Assembly: GCA_016742255.1 (NCBI GenBank)
Contig: JACVCB010000030.1
Span: forward strand, 1 to 40,244
DNA from: Leptospira sp.
GTDB lineage: Bacteria; Spirochaetota; Leptospiria; Leptospirales; Leptospiraceae
DNA: 40,244 bases
Direction of reading: 5' to 3'
The notes beneath the pieces were generated by a model. The model was given only the letters and a program-made list of their open reading frames with translations. It was not told the DNA's origin and searched no databases. A program made the position numbers and the translations under genes. This document shows, in pieces, positions 28,357 through 39,206 of this stretch (position 1 is the stretch's first letter; each line of letters begins with the position of its first letter).

Positions 28357-31083
28357 TTAGTATTTTTGGAATTTATCATGATCATAGGAAGTATCAATTT
28401 TACTGTTTCCAATCTCTTTTTTACCAGTTGGTTGTTTTGAGAGTGAAAGCCTGCTAGATTTGTTCTCCACTTGGCTTGTGACAGTTGATAATTTCCCTAA
28501 TTTGAAAAAACTAATCGAAGACATGAGTCTTTCCGATTGGGCTTGTAACTCCTCTGCAATTGCCGCTAGTTCTTCCGATGCACTGGCTGATTGTTGTGAT
28601 ACTTGGTCAAGTTGTCCCATGGCTTTGTTCACTTCATTGACACCAGAAGATTGTTCTTGGCTTGCTGCCGTGATTTCCTGCACAAGGTCAGCAGTTTTAT
28701 TGATCGCAGGGACAATCTCTTCGATCAACTTCCCTGCTGATTCTGCAATTTGAACAGAACTTCCAGCAAGGGTACCAATTTCATTTGCTGACTTTTGTGA
28801 ACGTTCTGCAAGTTTTCTCACTTCGGAGGCAACTACAGCAAAACCCTTTCCATGTTCTCCAGCCCTTGCTGCTTCAATTGCGGCATTTAACGCGAGTAAG
28901 TTTGTTTGGTAGGCAATGTCTTCAATGATGGAAATTTTATCAGCAATTTCTTTCATAGCTTTGACTGTGTTTTTTACTGCTTCACCACCTTGTTTTGCAT
29001 CTTTAGCAGACTTGGTTGCAATTGTGTCTGTTTGTTTTGCATTCTCTGCATTTTGGTCAATGGAAGCTCCCATCTCTTCTAGAGAGGCAGAAGTTTCTTC
29101 GACTGATGCTGCTTGTTCACTTGCACCTTGTGATAACGTGCTTGCTGTGGATGCAACTTCATCTGCAGCCGAAACAAGTGCATCGGTGTTTGTTCGAACA
29201 TCATTGATGATCTCAACTAGTTTTTTTGCCGTATTATTGAAGGAGTCTCTTAGCTTTGCGAAGCCACCTTCATAATGGTTTGTGATCAGTTGAGTTAAAT
29301 CTCCATTTTCAAGTGCGGCAAGTCCAACCACCAAATCATCAACAATCCTTGCTGTTTCGATTGCCAATTTTTTTTGTTCCGTGATGTCGGTTGCAAATTT
29401 GATGACTTTGTATGGTTTTCCATTCAAATCCAAAATAGGGTTATAAGTTGCTTGTAACCAAACTTCTTTTCCACCTTTCCCAATCCGCTTGTATTCTGCC
29501 GTTTGGAATTCCCCACGTGCCAAAGATGCCCAAAAATGTTTGTATTCTTCTGAATTCACATAGGTTGTTTCAACAAAAATTCGATGGTGTTTTCCTTCTA
29601 TTTCTGACAATGTATAACCCATTGTATTCAAAAAGATTTCGTTTGCAGTTAAAATGGTTCCATCAACTAAGAATTCAATGGTTGCTTGTGCCCGATTGAT
29701 AGCTTCAATTTGGCTTGTAAATTCTTGTGTACGTTTTTTATTTTCAGTGATATCGGTTGCAAATTTAATTACTTTCGTGGCAACTCCATTTGCATCGAGG
29801 ATAGGAGTATAAGTTGCTTGTAACCAAACTTCTTTTCCATTTTTTCCAATTCGTTTGTATTCCGCAGTTTGGAACTCTCCTCTGTTTAAAGCAGCCCAAA
29901 ATTGTTTATAAGTTTCGGAAGTATATTCCTTTGATTCTACAAACATCCTATGGTGTTGTCCTCTGATCTCAGGCAAATTGTAACCCATTAAGTTTAAAAA
30001 GTTTTCATTTGCTGTGATGATAGTTCCATCCATTTGGAATTCGATAGTCGCTTGGGACCTGTCAACAGCTCGTGAAGTCGCATTGATTTCTGTGACATCG
30101 GCCCATTCTACGACACTTCCCAATCTTTCTCCTGTTTCCGTAAGTATCGGGTTGGCAATTAAACTAAATTCTCGATTTCCAATTTTGATATTTGATTTGT
30201 GTTCAGAAGTGAAGGTTCCAAGTAACTTTCTTTGGTGGCTTGGGTCCTTGTGGTAGGAATCAATATTGCTACCCATCAGATTCTTTAGTGAAAAATTTCG
30301 AATTTGTTTTTGAATCTCTGATTCTGAATTCGAAAACATTTTTTGAATCGATTTGTTCATATAAACAACATCTAAATTCAAGTCAGCAATCATCACATTC
30401 GTAGAAACAGAATCAAGAGCTGTTTTAATTTGTGTTGATTCTTTGAATGGTTTGGTGATTTGTTTGATGAGTAAAAGTAATAAAATAAAAGAGATAACAA
30501 GAAACACAATACTTCCGGATGGAATCGAGTAGTCTTGTTTTGATTGGTTCGATAAAGTTGCATTTACTTCTTTTAAATTTGCTTCAAAAAAGAATTTTTG
30601 TAACTCTTGTAAACTATTTGAATAATTTTTCCACTTACTAGAGAGTTCTGGATTTAAAATGTCTTTTTGTTTTTTGTTGGATTGTCCTTCCAGTTGGTTT
30701 AAACTGAAACGTACTGATTCCGTATAAATGTTTTTCTCATTGATGGAAGATTGAAATTTTTTCTTCTCATCTTCTTTTGTGAAAAGTTTTGTTACTAACT
30801 CGAACGTTTTGTCTAATTTATCAATATCATATTTAATTTTTGCAATCTGTGATTCTTGTGGTTCTGACGACAGAATTAAGTTTGTGACTTCTTCCTGAAT
30901 GGACATACTCAGTTGGATTAAATGAGTGATGGAGTCAGATTTTTGGATTTTTTCTTCTGTATTAATGCTTGGAATATCTTGTTTAGAAAACAATCCAAAT
31001 TGGTACAAATTGATCCAGATGGTAAACAAGAATCCGATTAAAAAATAACCGACTAACTTTGTGTTTGTGCTAATTGACTTCAT
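28357..31083 (-). CDS. Methyl-accepting chemotaxis protein with tandem duplicated PAS domains
   Basis: This 908-aa receptor has TM1 at about 10-32, a periplasmic segment at 33-188 and TM2 at about 189-208. A first PAS-like domain (about 215-335) precedes two nearly identical PAS-PAC units of 122 residues each, starting at 345 ([16 protein letters not shown]) and 467 ([16 protein letters not shown]). A HAMP-like linker follows at about 575-630, then the signalling domain with its hairpin tip ([38 protein letters not shown]). A basic tail without a CheR-docking pentapeptide ends the protein. Duplicated PAS units of this type often bind haem, flavin or small ligands; no ligand can be read here. 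One base separates it from cheA, so it is probably the operon's own receptor. Confidence 0.93.
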   Translation of the reverse strand: MKSISTNTKLVGYFLIGFLFTIWINLYQFGLFSKQDIPSINTEEKIQKSDSITHLIQLSMSIQEEVTNLILSSEPQESQIAKIKYDIDKLDKTFELVTKLFTKEDEKKKFQSSINEKNIYTESVRFSLNQLEGQSNKKQKDILNPELSSKWKNYSNSLQELQKFFFEANLKEVNATLSNQSKQDYSIPSGSIVFLVISFILLLLLIKQITKPFKESTQIKTALDSVSTNVMIADLNLDVVYMNKSIQKMFSNSESEIQKQIRNFSLKNLMGSNIDSYHKDPSHQRKLLGTFTSEHKSNIKIGNREFSLIANPILTETGERLGSVVEWADVTEINATSRAVDRSQATIEFQMDGTIITANENFLNLMGYNLPEIRGQHHRMFVESKEYTSETYKQFWAALNRGEFQTAEYKRIGKNGKEVWLQATYTPILDANGVATKVIKFATDITENKKRTQEFTSQIEAINRAQATIEFLVDGTILTANEIFLNTMGYTLSEIEGKHHRIFVETTYVNSEEYKHFWASLARGEFQTAEYKRIGKGGKEVWLQATYNPILDLNGKPYKVIKFATDITEQKKLAIETARIVDDLVVGLAALENGDLTQLITNHYEGGFAKLRDSFNNTAKKLVEIINDVRTNTDALVSAADEVASTASTLSQGASEQAASVEETSASLEEMGASIDQNAENAKQTDTIATKSAKDAKQGGEAVKNTVKAMKEIADKISIIEDIAYQTNLLALNAAIEAARAGEHGKGFAVVASEVRKLAERSQKSANEIGTLAGSSVQIAESAGKLIEEIVPAINKTADLVQEITAASQEQSSGVNEVNKAMGQLDQVSQQSASASEELAAIAEELQAQSERLMSSISFFKLGKLSTVTSQVENKSSRLSLSKQPTGKKEIGNSKIDTSYDHDKFQKY

Positions 31084-31084
31084 T

Positions 31085-33292
31085 TTAACCCCTGTGGCTA
31101 TAAAATTTCTGGTTTTCTACTGTGATTGTTCTTTCAAATAAGGAAGGAACATCGATAATTAATGCAACATTTCCATCACCAAGGATACTTGATCCACTGA
31201 CACCTTTGACATGGCGAAAAACAGAACCCATTGGTTTAATCACTGTTTGGTATTCACCTAATAATTTTTCGACAACTATGCCTGCTTTTTTGTCACCGTT
31301 TCTAACGATCACAATATTTTCCCTTGGTTGTTCTGAATCAACATCACATGGATAATAGTCTCTCAGTCGGAGGAATGGAATTAAATTTCCACGTAAGGCA
31401 AAAAATTGATTCGAGTCTGTTTTGTGGTCATCTGAAAAGTGTAAACATTCCAAAACCATTTCCATCGGTATGATAAAATGACTTTTTCCTACTGCTACCA
31501 AAAATCCTTCAATGATAGCAAGTGTAAGAGGTAATCTCAAGATAAAACGGCTTCCTTGGTTTGGAGTCGATTTAATGGATATGGATCCTCGTAATGATTC
31601 TATATTTTTATACACTACATCTAGACCAACACCTCGACCTGAAACATTAGTGATTTGAGATGCAGTCGAAAATCCTGGATGGAATAGTAGTTTGTAAACT
31701 TCTTCGTCGGAGTCAGGCATCTCACCAAAAACAATCCCTTTTTCTATTCCTTTTTTCCAGACCTTTTCTTTTGAGATTCCGTTCCCATCATCACTGACTT
31801 CTATGATGACATTCCCTGCTTCATGATATGCAGTGAGTTTTACAGTTCCTTGTAGGTCCTTGCCGTTTCTTTTTCTTTCCTCAGGTAACTCTAATCCATG
31901 ATCACATGCATTGCGAACCAAATGGGTGAGGGGATCACTTAATTTTTCTACTATATTGCGATCAAGTTCTGTTTCGTCACCTTCTGTAATGAGGCGAATG
32001 TCTTTTTTCAATTCTTTGCCTAAGTCACGAACAATTCGAGAATACTTTTGAAAACTCTCCCCAATGGGAACCATTCTGAGTTTTAATGAAATTTCCCTGA
32101 CTTCGTTTAATAATCTCATTACAATGAGAGATGATTCTTGTAAATTTGAGTCGTCTGAGTCTCCAATGAGTTGGTTCATATTGGCGCAAGATACTACAAG
32201 TTCACCAACTCGATTGATTAAATTATCAATTCGTTTAGAATCAACTTTGATTGTGGAAGATTTATGTGATTCTTTGCTTTGGTCTGAATTTTGATTTTTT
32301 TCTATCGAGCTTGGTTCCTCTTTGTGAATGCCTTGGGAAACTACGGAAGAGTTGGAAGGAATACCTGTTTTTCTTGATTTGATCTCTTCCAGATACGTTA
32401 GAAAATTGTTGTCATCGAGGATTTGGATTTCTTTCCAAACATTGCCTAAATATATTTCTTCTTCTGGGAGTTGGTTTGATAAATCAACTAAATCCTCAAC
32501 GGAAAACCCGGGTGGGTAAATGTGCAAAAAGCAATCAGATTCAATGAAGTTAAAAACTTTTTGAACTGTTTCCAAATTTTCTTTGGAACTAAAATTGATT
32601 TCAAATCCTAAATAACAATTTTCAGGATCAAATTCGATTGGATCAGGTAAAAATTGATCAATTGTTTTCAGAGAAAGGATGGTACCTATTTTTTTTAAGT
32701 ATCCAATAAACGAAATGGGATCAAGACCTTGGGAAAATACATTTTGATTGGGTCTGAAGGAAATCAGGTAGCTTGTCGTTTCTGTTATTTTTTTTCCTAC
32801 ACCAGGATTTGTTCCGCTTTTCTTGAGTTCATTTGTATTGGATTCTTCCTGATTCCCTATTTGGTTTTCCTTGTTTTCTCGATTCGTTTCGGGTGCTCCT
32901 GACGACGACTGAAGGAAGGGTTTCATCTCATCCAAAATCGATTGGCCAAACGTTATTTTTTCATTTTTGATTTTACCCTTTGTTTCTTCTGAAACTAAAA
33001 AGGATAAATGGTCTTTTGCTTTGAGTAATAATTCCGTGAGGATTGGTTGGAATGGAATGAGATGGGAACGAAGTTCATCCAATAAATTTTCCACAACATG
33101 TGTAAACGAAACAGTGGTTTCATACCCAAACATACCCGCAGTTCCTTTGATGGTATGCACTGCTCTAAAGATGGCATTGAGGTCTTCGTCATTTGGTAAT
33201 GAAGATTCTGTTCGGAGTAAAATTGATTCCATCTCTCGTAAGAGTTCATCGGATTCAACTAAATAGGCATCTATGACTTCGGATAAGTCCAT
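31085..33292 (-). CDS. cheA: Chemotaxis histidine kinase CheA
   Basis: This 735-aa kinase passes phosphate to CheY and CheB. Domains in order: Hpt/P1 with His46 in [13 protein letters not shown]; an intermediate domain (about 172-275, [19 protein letters not shown]) of a kind seen in some CheA proteins in place of classical P2; a dimerisation helix pair P3 (345-415, [17 protein letters not shown]); ATPase P4 with [12 protein letters not shown] (about 457-468), DDGNGI and GRGVGLDVV; and a CheW-like P5 (595-735). ATG at 33292 overlaps the upstream STAS stop by one base (TAATG). All catalytic boxes look intact. Confidence 0.96.
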   Translation of the reverse strand: MDLSEVIDAYLVESDELLREMESILLRTESSLPNDEDLNAIFRAVHTIKGTAGMFGYETTVSFTHVVENLLDELRSHLIPFQPILTELLLKAKDHLSFLVSEETKGKIKNEKITFGQSILDEMKPFLQSSSGAPETNRENKENQIGNQEESNTNELKKSGTNPGVGKKITETTSYLISFRPNQNVFSQGLDPISFIGYLKKIGTILSLKTIDQFLPDPIEFDPENCYLGFEINFSSKENLETVQKVFNFIESDCFLHIYPPGFSVEDLVDLSNQLPEEEIYLGNVWKEIQILDDNNFLTYLEEIKSRKTGIPSNSSVVSQGIHKEEPSSIEKNQNSDQSKESHKSSTIKVDSKRIDNLINRVGELVVSCANMNQLIGDSDDSNLQESSLIVMRLLNEVREISLKLRMVPIGESFQKYSRIVRDLGKELKKDIRLITEGDETELDRNIVEKLSDPLTHLVRNACDHGLELPEERKRNGKDLQGTVKLTAYHEAGNVIIEVSDDGNGISKEKVWKKGIEKGIVFGEMPDSDEEVYKLLFHPGFSTASQITNVSGRGVGLDVVYKNIESLRGSISIKSTPNQGSRFILRLPLTLAIIEGFLVAVGKSHFIIPMEMVLECLHFSDDHKTDSNQFFALRGNLIPFLRLRDYYPCDVDSEQPRENIVIVRNGDKKAGIVVEKLLGEYQTVIKPMGSVFRHVKGVSGSSILGDGNVALIIDVPSLFERTITVENQKFYSHRG

Positions 33293-33663
33293 TAGGATAC
33301 TTTCCTTGTTCCATAACGAAATTCGACTTCATTTGAATGTTCTTTTTTCACTTTGATACGATCGCCAAAAAATGAAACCAAACCAAGTAAATCCAATACC
33401 TTTAACACTGGTAAGGAGTGGTTTGTTAACGACAAAATTTGTTGGTTAGTCTGGCATCGTTTTTTTAAAAACATCAAAAATTGAATGCCTGAAGAATCGA
33501 TTCTTTCAATTCCATTCAAATGTAAAATGATCTTTTTCCCTTTTTGGGTCTCCCATTGGTTTGTATATGTTAACCATTCTTTAATGAAAGGTACAGTCAG
33601 GTATCCATGCCATTGGATCTCCATACCTTCCTTCGTATTTTGAATGGTTTGTTTTGGTTCCAT
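33292..33663 (-). CDS. STAS-domain protein within the chemotaxis operon
   Basis: This 123-aa STAS domain is of the anti-sigma-antagonist type, with KKIILHLNGIERIDSSGIQFLMFL (phosphorylatable Ser58 in DSSG) and VLKVLDLLGLVSFFG. It lies between the cheY-like gene (two-base gap) and cheA (one-base overlap), so its expression is tied to theirs. Chemotaxis operons with a STAS gene occur in some spirochaetes and other bacteria; its partner could be the receiver-ATPase protein encoded upstream at 34044-35324. That pairing is inference. Confidence 0.85.
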   Translation of the reverse strand: MEPKQTIQNTKEGMEIQWHGYLTVPFIKEWLTYTNQWETQKGKKIILHLNGIERIDSSGIQFLMFLKKRCQTNQQILSLTNHSLPVLKVLDLLGLVSFFGDRIKVKKEHSNEVEFRYGTRKVS

Positions 33664-33665
33664 AG

Positions 33666-34031
33666 TTAAGGTAATAATTTTGTAATGGTATCTAACAATT
33701 CTTCAGGGGAAAAAGGTTTGGTTAACCATGCCTTTGCACCAGCATCGATACCTTGTTGTTTTTTTTCTGGTTGTGATTCTGTAGTCAACATGATGATAGG
33801 AGTAAATTTAAATTTAGAATTCTCTTTTACTTTTTTGATAAAAGAAATCCCATCCATGTTTGGCATATTCATATCAGAGACAATTAAATCGACAGGATTT
33901 GACTCTAATTGTTTTAGACCTTCTAATCCATCTCCAGCTTCAATAAGATCAAAATTTGCATTTTTTAAGTGCACAGAGATGATCTTTCGAAACACTGCTG
34001 AGTCATCAATAATTAAGATTTTTCTATTCAT
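33666..34031 (-). CDS. CheY-like single-domain response regulator
   Basis: This 121-aa receiver domain stands alone. The acidic pair Asp9-Asp10 is in LIIDDSAVFRK, the phosphoacceptor Asp53 in IVSDMNMPNMDG, the switch Thr in IIMLTTES, and the Lys in WLTKPFSPEELL. It is a candidate motor-binding CheY, but single-domain receivers can also serve as phosphate shuttles, and Leptospira carry several. ATG at 34031 is preceded by a purine-rich sequence. It lies between the receiver-ATPase gene and the STAS gene. Confidence 0.9.
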   Translation of the reverse strand: MNRKILIIDDSAVFRKIISVHLKNANFDLIEAGDGLEGLKQLESNPVDLIVSDMNMPNMDGISFIKKVKENSKFKFTPIIMLTTESQPEKKQQGIDAGAKAWLTKPFSPEELLDTITKLLP

Positions 34032-34043
34032 TTTGTTTTCCTT

Positions 34044-35324
34044 TTAAGATTGGATAGGGAGAAAAATTTCTGCGATCACACAGGATGCTTTTGTTTCAGT
34101 CGTGTGATCAATTGCATTTCGTATAAAAAACATTCCATTATGTTTATGTAATAAAAAATCTACCATCGTTAAACCAAGGCCTAGGCTAAATTTTTCTTTG
34201 TGGTGAAAGCTTTCAACTGGTGGATGAATTCTGTAAAAAGGTTCCACCAATTTTTTTTCTGAAACTGTAAGTTGTTTTGCATAATCATCTTCGATTAGGT
34301 TGTTTTTTGCTGATAAACAAAAATAACCATCAACGAAAGTGACAAAGATATCAAAATTTGACTTGGGTTTGGAATACTTTAATCCATTTGTAAAAATTTC
34401 ATGGATGATGGTTCGAATTGCATTCAAATTGACTTCTAATTTTACTGTTTGTTTGACAACAGGAAGATTGATTTTGATTTCTTTGGATTCAGTTTCCTTT
34501 TGAAACTCTTTTACAATCTCAGGAAGGATCTGTAACAACTCATCACTTGTAATTTTAGACAATTGTAAGTGGGTTTGAATTGTTTCAACGGCCATATCAA
34601 GGCCTTTTAACATTGTTTTGTTATGTTCTTGGTTTTCAGAAAGTAAATCCCAAAAATCCTTTGGAATGATATAGTTTCCATTCTCAACTGTTTTCATTTT
34701 TTCGATTGAATCGATAATGGTAGTCATCGCGCCGAGTCCAGAACCTTGCATGAGAGTGGTTTTTAAATTCAAGATTGAATTTAGTTCCGAATTCACTTCA
34801 TTGGTTTTGCGATGAGACTCTTTATAATTGAGCCATTCTAATTGGCTTTTTAATTCCTTCGATTCTTCATCAATGAGAACAGCTTCCATCCGTTTTAAGT
34901 AGACGTATTCTAATGCTTTTTCCAGACGATCGGCAACAATTTCTACATGGAGAGGTTTGATTAGGTAGTCATAAACTCCCATTTTCATAATTTCGATGAT
35001 TTCTTCCGTTTGGTCGATAGCAGTTTGTACCATAAAAACTGATCTCGGATCGAATTTTCTTTGTTCTGCGATAAATGTTTTTCCATCCATCACAGGCATC
35101 ATCAAATCCACCAAATAGAGGCTATACGACTTGTTTTTTGCCATTTCCAAGGCAATTTTACCGTTTTCAGCAACTTCGTATGATACACCAATTCGTTTAC
35201 AGATCCCTTCGAGGAGAACCTGATTTTCTTTTTTATCTTCAATGATCAGGATAGGTTCTTTTGGCCTACGTTGGTGTTCTGTTTTAGAAACAGAAGTATA
35301 TGTCGTATCGATTAGTTCCACCAT
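34044..35324 (-). CDS. Receiver-HATPase signalling protein without a recognisable phosphoacceptor His
   Basis: This 426-aa soluble protein has an N-terminal receiver (25-140; Asp73 in LVDLMMPVMDG, Lys123 in DYLIKPLH). A helical region with coiled-coil character follows (140-260), then a GHKL-type ATPase domain with an N box HEIFTNGLKYSKP (Asn313) and a glycine box FSLGLGLTMVDFL near 385. Between receiver and ATPase there is no H-E-x-R/K-T/N-P motif; the corresponding helix reads GSGLGAMTTIIDSIE. It may therefore act as a kinase for a STAS protein or as a non-canonical histidine kinase. Gaps are 12 bases to the cheY-like gene and 48 to the histidine kinase upstream. Confidence 0.82.
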   Translation of the reverse strand: MVELIDTTYTSVSKTEHQRRPKEPILIIEDKKENQVLLEGICKRIGVSYEVAENGKIALEMAKNKSYSLYLVDLMMPVMDGKTFIAEQRKFDPRSVFMVQTAIDQTEEIIEIMKMGVYDYLIKPLHVEIVADRLEKALEYVYLKRMEAVLIDEESKELKSQLEWLNYKESHRKTNEVNSELNSILNLKTTLMQGSGLGAMTTIIDSIEKMKTVENGNYIIPKDFWDLLSENQEHNKTMLKGLDMAVETIQTHLQLSKITSDELLQILPEIVKEFQKETESKEIKINLPVVKQTVKLEVNLNAIRTIIHEIFTNGLKYSKPKSNFDIFVTFVDGYFCLSAKNNLIEDDYAKQLTVSEKKLVEPFYRIHPPVESFHHKEKFSLGLGLTMVDFLLHKHNGMFFIRNAIDHTTETKASCVIAEIFLPIQS

Positions 35325-35372
35325 ATAGAATATCGGAAATTCTATTCGAGTTTCCTAATTCGTTCAATACCT

Positions 35373-36995
35373 TTATTTAATATTTTCGGGTATATTGAGT
35401 ATAAAAGTGGAACCTTCTCCTGGGTTGGATAAGAGGGTGATATTCCCACCCAATTTTTCTGCTAGTCCTTGGGAAATGGAAAGACCAAGTCCTGTGCCTT
35501 CAATTTTTCCATCGTCGTTAAGTCTTGTGAAACTATGAAAGATCCGTTTTTGGTCTACTTGTGAAATGCCTGGTCCAAAATCGCGAATTGAAAAATTCAC
35601 CCCAAAATCGGACCATTCACAATGTAATTCGACATAAGAATGATCACCATACTTAATCGCATTCGAAAGTAAATTTAAGAGGATTTGTTGGATTTTTCCA
35701 CTATCCGATCGAACCAGTTTCGACTGGATGGGAGGGAAAAAACGGATTTCCATGCCTTTGGCATTTGCTTGTGGTTGGATTAATTCTAAACTTTGTCTGC
35801 AGATTTCTTCTGGTTTGAATTCAGAGTACATAATGTTAAGTTGACCTGATTCAATTTTCATCAAACTGAGAATTTCATTGATCATCTTGAGAAGTCTCGT
35901 TCCACCTGAGTAAATGTACTGTAGGTATTCTTTCCCCGTTACATCTTCTTCGGGTAACTGGATCAATTTTGAAAATCCTATGATGGAATTGAGAGGGGTA
36001 CGAAGTTCATGGCTGACATGGGCTAAAAATTCTGTTTTTGCTTTGTATGCTCGTTCTAATTCTTCTTTGGTTCTCGATAAATCCAAAGTTCTTTCTAAAA
36101 TTAAAGATTCTAATGTGGATTTGTAACGGTTGAGTTCGGTTAAATCGGAATCTCTTTGTACAAATAAACCCATCCACCGACTCACAGTTTGGTAAATGAG
36201 TAAATTCTCGTGGTGGATCACGAAATTGGTAACATATTTTTGGAATCCCATAATACCCAAGAATTTGTTTTCGAATTTGACTGGAATGAATAAAATCGAT
36301 TTTGCTTTTGATTCTTCAAAATACCATTGTTCTTTTGGTAATGCTTTTTCTTTTGTTAAGTAAATAATCTTTCCATTTTTTAATTTGTGCAGCCACCTGT
36401 TTATCCCTTCTTTTTTCCAATCTAACGTTTGAAATTTATTAGGTAGTAACGGGTATTCGGTGGACTTTCTTTCGTTTACCCAAATTTCAAATTTTTGTGT
36501 TTTATCAGTACTGGTATTTTTCAAAAAGAATATCGAATCCATCTCCGTGAAATACAAAAGTTGGTAAAGAGCTTGAGGTAAACTTTCACGGATGGAAGGT
36601 TTTTGGATGAGGATTTGGATGGAGGAAGCAACTCCCAATTCAAACCGAAGCCTCCAAGCAATTTCCTCTTCTTGCTTTTGTTTGATTGTGATATCTCGGA
36701 TCACAAACTTTGTAAATTGGATTTCTTTTGAGGCAGACGGATAATCAAAATGCCCAAAGGATGTTTCTAATACTTTTCCATCTGTTTTATAAATGATTTC
36801 TGTATTAAAATCATAATGAGAGATTTTGTTTTTTAAAAAATTAGGTAAGTCGAACTCTTTCTCTAATTGTGAGAAGATAGAGTTTTTTAACAAAACATCA
36901 TAGTTTTTTTCTTCTAAATTGATCTGTAAAATGGCAGTTCCCCAATCATTTCCCTCTAAAGAGGCTTTAAATAATGATAAGGGATCTTGGATCAT
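35373..36995 (-). CDS. Sensor histidine kinase (PAS-GAF-HisKA-HATPase)
   Basis: This 540-aa kinase is apparently cytoplasmic, since no membrane span is seen. A PAS-like N-terminus (about 1-115, ending FVIRDITIKQKQEEEI) is followed by a GAF-like domain (about 125-285, with ILFIPVKFENKFLGIMGF) and a coiled coil (LESLILERTLDLSRTKEELERAY). HisKA carries His329 in AHVSHELRTPLNSIIGFSKL. The ATPase has LLNLLSNAIKYG, DFGPGI and GTGLGLSISQGLAEKLGG. The signal is unknown. ATG at 36995 is two bases from the ispH stop, so the kinase is translated from the ispH transcript. The receiver-ATPase protein downstream is its likely phosphorylation target. Confidence 0.92.
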   Translation of the reverse strand: MIQDPLSLFKASLEGNDWGTAILQINLEEKNYDVLLKNSIFSQLEKEFDLPNFLKNKISHYDFNTEIIYKTDGKVLETSFGHFDYPSASKEIQFTKFVIRDITIKQKQEEEIAWRLRFELGVASSIQILIQKPSIRESLPQALYQLLYFTEMDSIFFLKNTSTDKTQKFEIWVNERKSTEYPLLPNKFQTLDWKKEGINRWLHKLKNGKIIYLTKEKALPKEQWYFEESKAKSILFIPVKFENKFLGIMGFQKYVTNFVIHHENLLIYQTVSRWMGLFVQRDSDLTELNRYKSTLESLILERTLDLSRTKEELERAYKAKTEFLAHVSHELRTPLNSIIGFSKLIQLPEEDVTGKEYLQYIYSGGTRLLKMINEILSLMKIESGQLNIMYSEFKPEEICRQSLELIQPQANAKGMEIRFFPPIQSKLVRSDSGKIQQILLNLLSNAIKYGDHSYVELHCEWSDFGVNFSIRDFGPGISQVDQKRIFHSFTRLNDDGKIEGTGLGLSISQGLAEKLGGNITLLSNPGEGSTFILNIPENIK

Positions 36996-36997
36996 TT

Positions 36998-37945
36998 TTA
37001 AAATTGTTTTAGGAGTTCCTTTGGAAGTTTGAAACTCATAGTATCTTCACGGCTTTCAGGGTATAAAGAAACTTTTGCATTGGGAAAATGTTTTAGTATT
37101 TCTTCTACAATTTCATCAACCAACACTTGTGGGCTTGAAGCACCGGCCGTGATTCCTAATGTTTTGATTCCTTGGTTTATGATGTAATTTGGATTTACGT
37201 CTTCTTTTTTCGAAATTTGAAAACTAGATGGTCGAGTTTTTTTTGCCAACTGGCAAAGCCGAACTGAATTAGAAGAGTTTTCGGCACCGATGACTAACAT
37301 GGCATCAACGGACTCTAACATTTTTTGTACGGCATCTTGTCTTTCCGTTGTCGCATAACAAATATCATCTTTTTGTGGGTGTTCCACAAAAGGGAAAACT
37401 TCTTCAATTTTTTTGACAATGTTTTTTGTGTCTGCTACGGAAAGGGTAGTTTGCATCAAGTAGGTAAGCGGTTTGTCTAAAGAGATTTTTTCTTTTAAAC
37501 TCTCCACATCTTCTGGAGATTCCACAAGGAACATCTTTGCTTCTCCCATGGTGCCAATGGCTTCGTCATGGCCTCTGTGTCCGATATAAATGATTTGGTG
37601 GCTGTCTTTGATATTTCGTGCTTTTTTATGAACCCTTGTAACGAGAGGGCAGGTGGCATCGCCAATTTTCATTTTTCGATCAGTGGCTTCTTTTACGACT
37701 TCGGGGGAAACTCCATGTGCAGAGAATACCACAGTTGCACCATCAGGAACTTCGCTTAGTTCGCTAATGAATTGGATTCCTTTTTTTTTCATTTCTTCCA
37801 CAACTCGTTGGTTGTGAACGATTTCTTTTCTCACATAGAGAGGTTCACCTGAATTTTCTTCAAAAGCCTGTTCCACATAAGAAATTGCATATTTGACACC
37901 TGCACAAAAACCTCGTGGGTTTGCTAAATAAACCGTTTCTAACAC
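36998..37945 (-). CDS. ispH: 4-Hydroxy-3-methylbut-2-enyl diphosphate reductase
   Basis: IspH is the last enzyme of the non-mevalonate isoprenoid pathway, making IPP and DMAPP with a 4Fe-4S cluster. The three cluster cysteines are Cys14 (NPRGFCAGVKYA), Cys99 (GDATCPLVTRVH) and Cys196 (DDICYATTERQ). SAHGVSPEV and the later NSSNSVRL and ITAGASSP are family signatures. The length of 315 aa is normal. The start is GTG at 37945, preceded by an AGGTAGG. It heads the operon that continues into signalling and chemotaxis genes and is divergent from flaB. Confidence 0.96.
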   Translation of the reverse strand: MLETVYLANPRGFCAGVKYAISYVEQAFEENSGEPLYVRKEIVHNQRVVEEMKKKGIQFISELSEVPDGATVVFSAHGVSPEVVKEATDRKMKIGDATCPLVTRVHKKARNIKDSHQIIYIGHRGHDEAIGTMGEAKMFLVESPEDVESLKEKISLDKPLTYLMQTTLSVADTKNIVKKIEEVFPFVEHPQKDDICYATTERQDAVQKMLESVDAMLVIGAENSSNSVRLCQLAKKTRPSSFQISKKEDVNPNYIINQGIKTLGITAGASSPQVLVDEIVEEILKHFPNAKVSLYPESREDTMSFKLPKELLKQF

Positions 37946-38025
37946 GAAAAACCTACCTTTTCACTCAAGTCCATTTCCATAGAATTCCTAGGACATATTT
38001 TCGAAAAGGGGAAGTTCTGTTTTTA

Positions 38026-38054
38026 TTCAAATTTTATTTCATTTTCCCTATTAT
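38026..38054 (+). promoter_or_regulatory. Sigma-70-like promoter candidate for flaB
   Basis: The -35 TTCAAA (38026-38031) and -10 TATTAT (38049-38054, five of six consensus bases) are separated by 17 bases. Transcription from here would give a leader of about 120 bases. I looked for a flagellar sigma-28 promoter (TAAA, then GCCGATAA) and saw only a partial CCGAT at 38072-38076 without the upstream box. Confidence 0.35.
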
Positions 38055-38132
38055 CCTCCCTCCCAGAATGACCGATCCTTATCTTGAAAAGGCCAAGGAT
38101 GGCCATTTCGAAAATTCATCAATTTCTTGGGT

Positions 38133-38150
38133 TCAAAGTGAAAACTTTGA
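38133..38150 (+). promoter_or_regulatory. GAAA-tetraloop hairpin in the flaB leader
   Basis: TCAAAGT (38133-38139) pairs with ACTTTGA (38144-38150) around a GAAA loop, a very stable RNA form. It ends 33 bases before the flaB start and 20 bases before the AGGAGG site. It could stabilise the mRNA or serve as a site for a translational regulator. Confidence 0.5.
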
Positions 38151-39032
<882 letters not shown>

Positions 39033-39040
39033 TAGGATAA

Positions 39041-39106
39041 GAGAAACCAAGGTCCCGGGCAGGGTGGTTGGGGCCCCGGCTTTGGTTTCTCGATTTTCTT
39101 TTTTTT
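39041..39106 (+). terminator. Strong intrinsic terminator of flaB
   Basis: GAGAAACCAA (39041-39050) pairs with TTGGTTTCTC (39082-39091), extended inside by a GC-rich stem (CCGGG with CCCGG). It is followed by a T-rich tract to 39106 that includes eight consecutive T residues. It begins nine bases after the flaB stop. Confidence 0.88.
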
Positions 39107-39174
39107 CATTTTAATTCGTTACCAAAATCTTTCACCAATTTCGAAATTTCCAACTCGACTCTTTACATTCCTTT

Positions 39175-39206
39175 TTGATTTGACAAATCAAGAAATTCCC
39201 TATTTT
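39175..39206 (+). promoter_or_regulatory. Promoter with overlapping operator-like dyad for the ankyrin lipoprotein gene
   Basis: The perfect dyad TTGATTTGACAAATCAA (39175-39191, eight-base arms, central A) contains a consensus -35 TTGACA (39180-39185). A -10-like TATTTT lies at 39201-39206, 15 bases on. Transcription would begin close to the ATG at 39214, giving a leaderless or nearly leaderless mRNA, which agrees with the absence of a ribosome-binding site. Confidence 0.45.

Noticed and set aside
38070..38078. Flagellar sigma-28 promoter for flaB
   Set aside because: Only CCGAT is present; the TAAA box at the right distance is missing.
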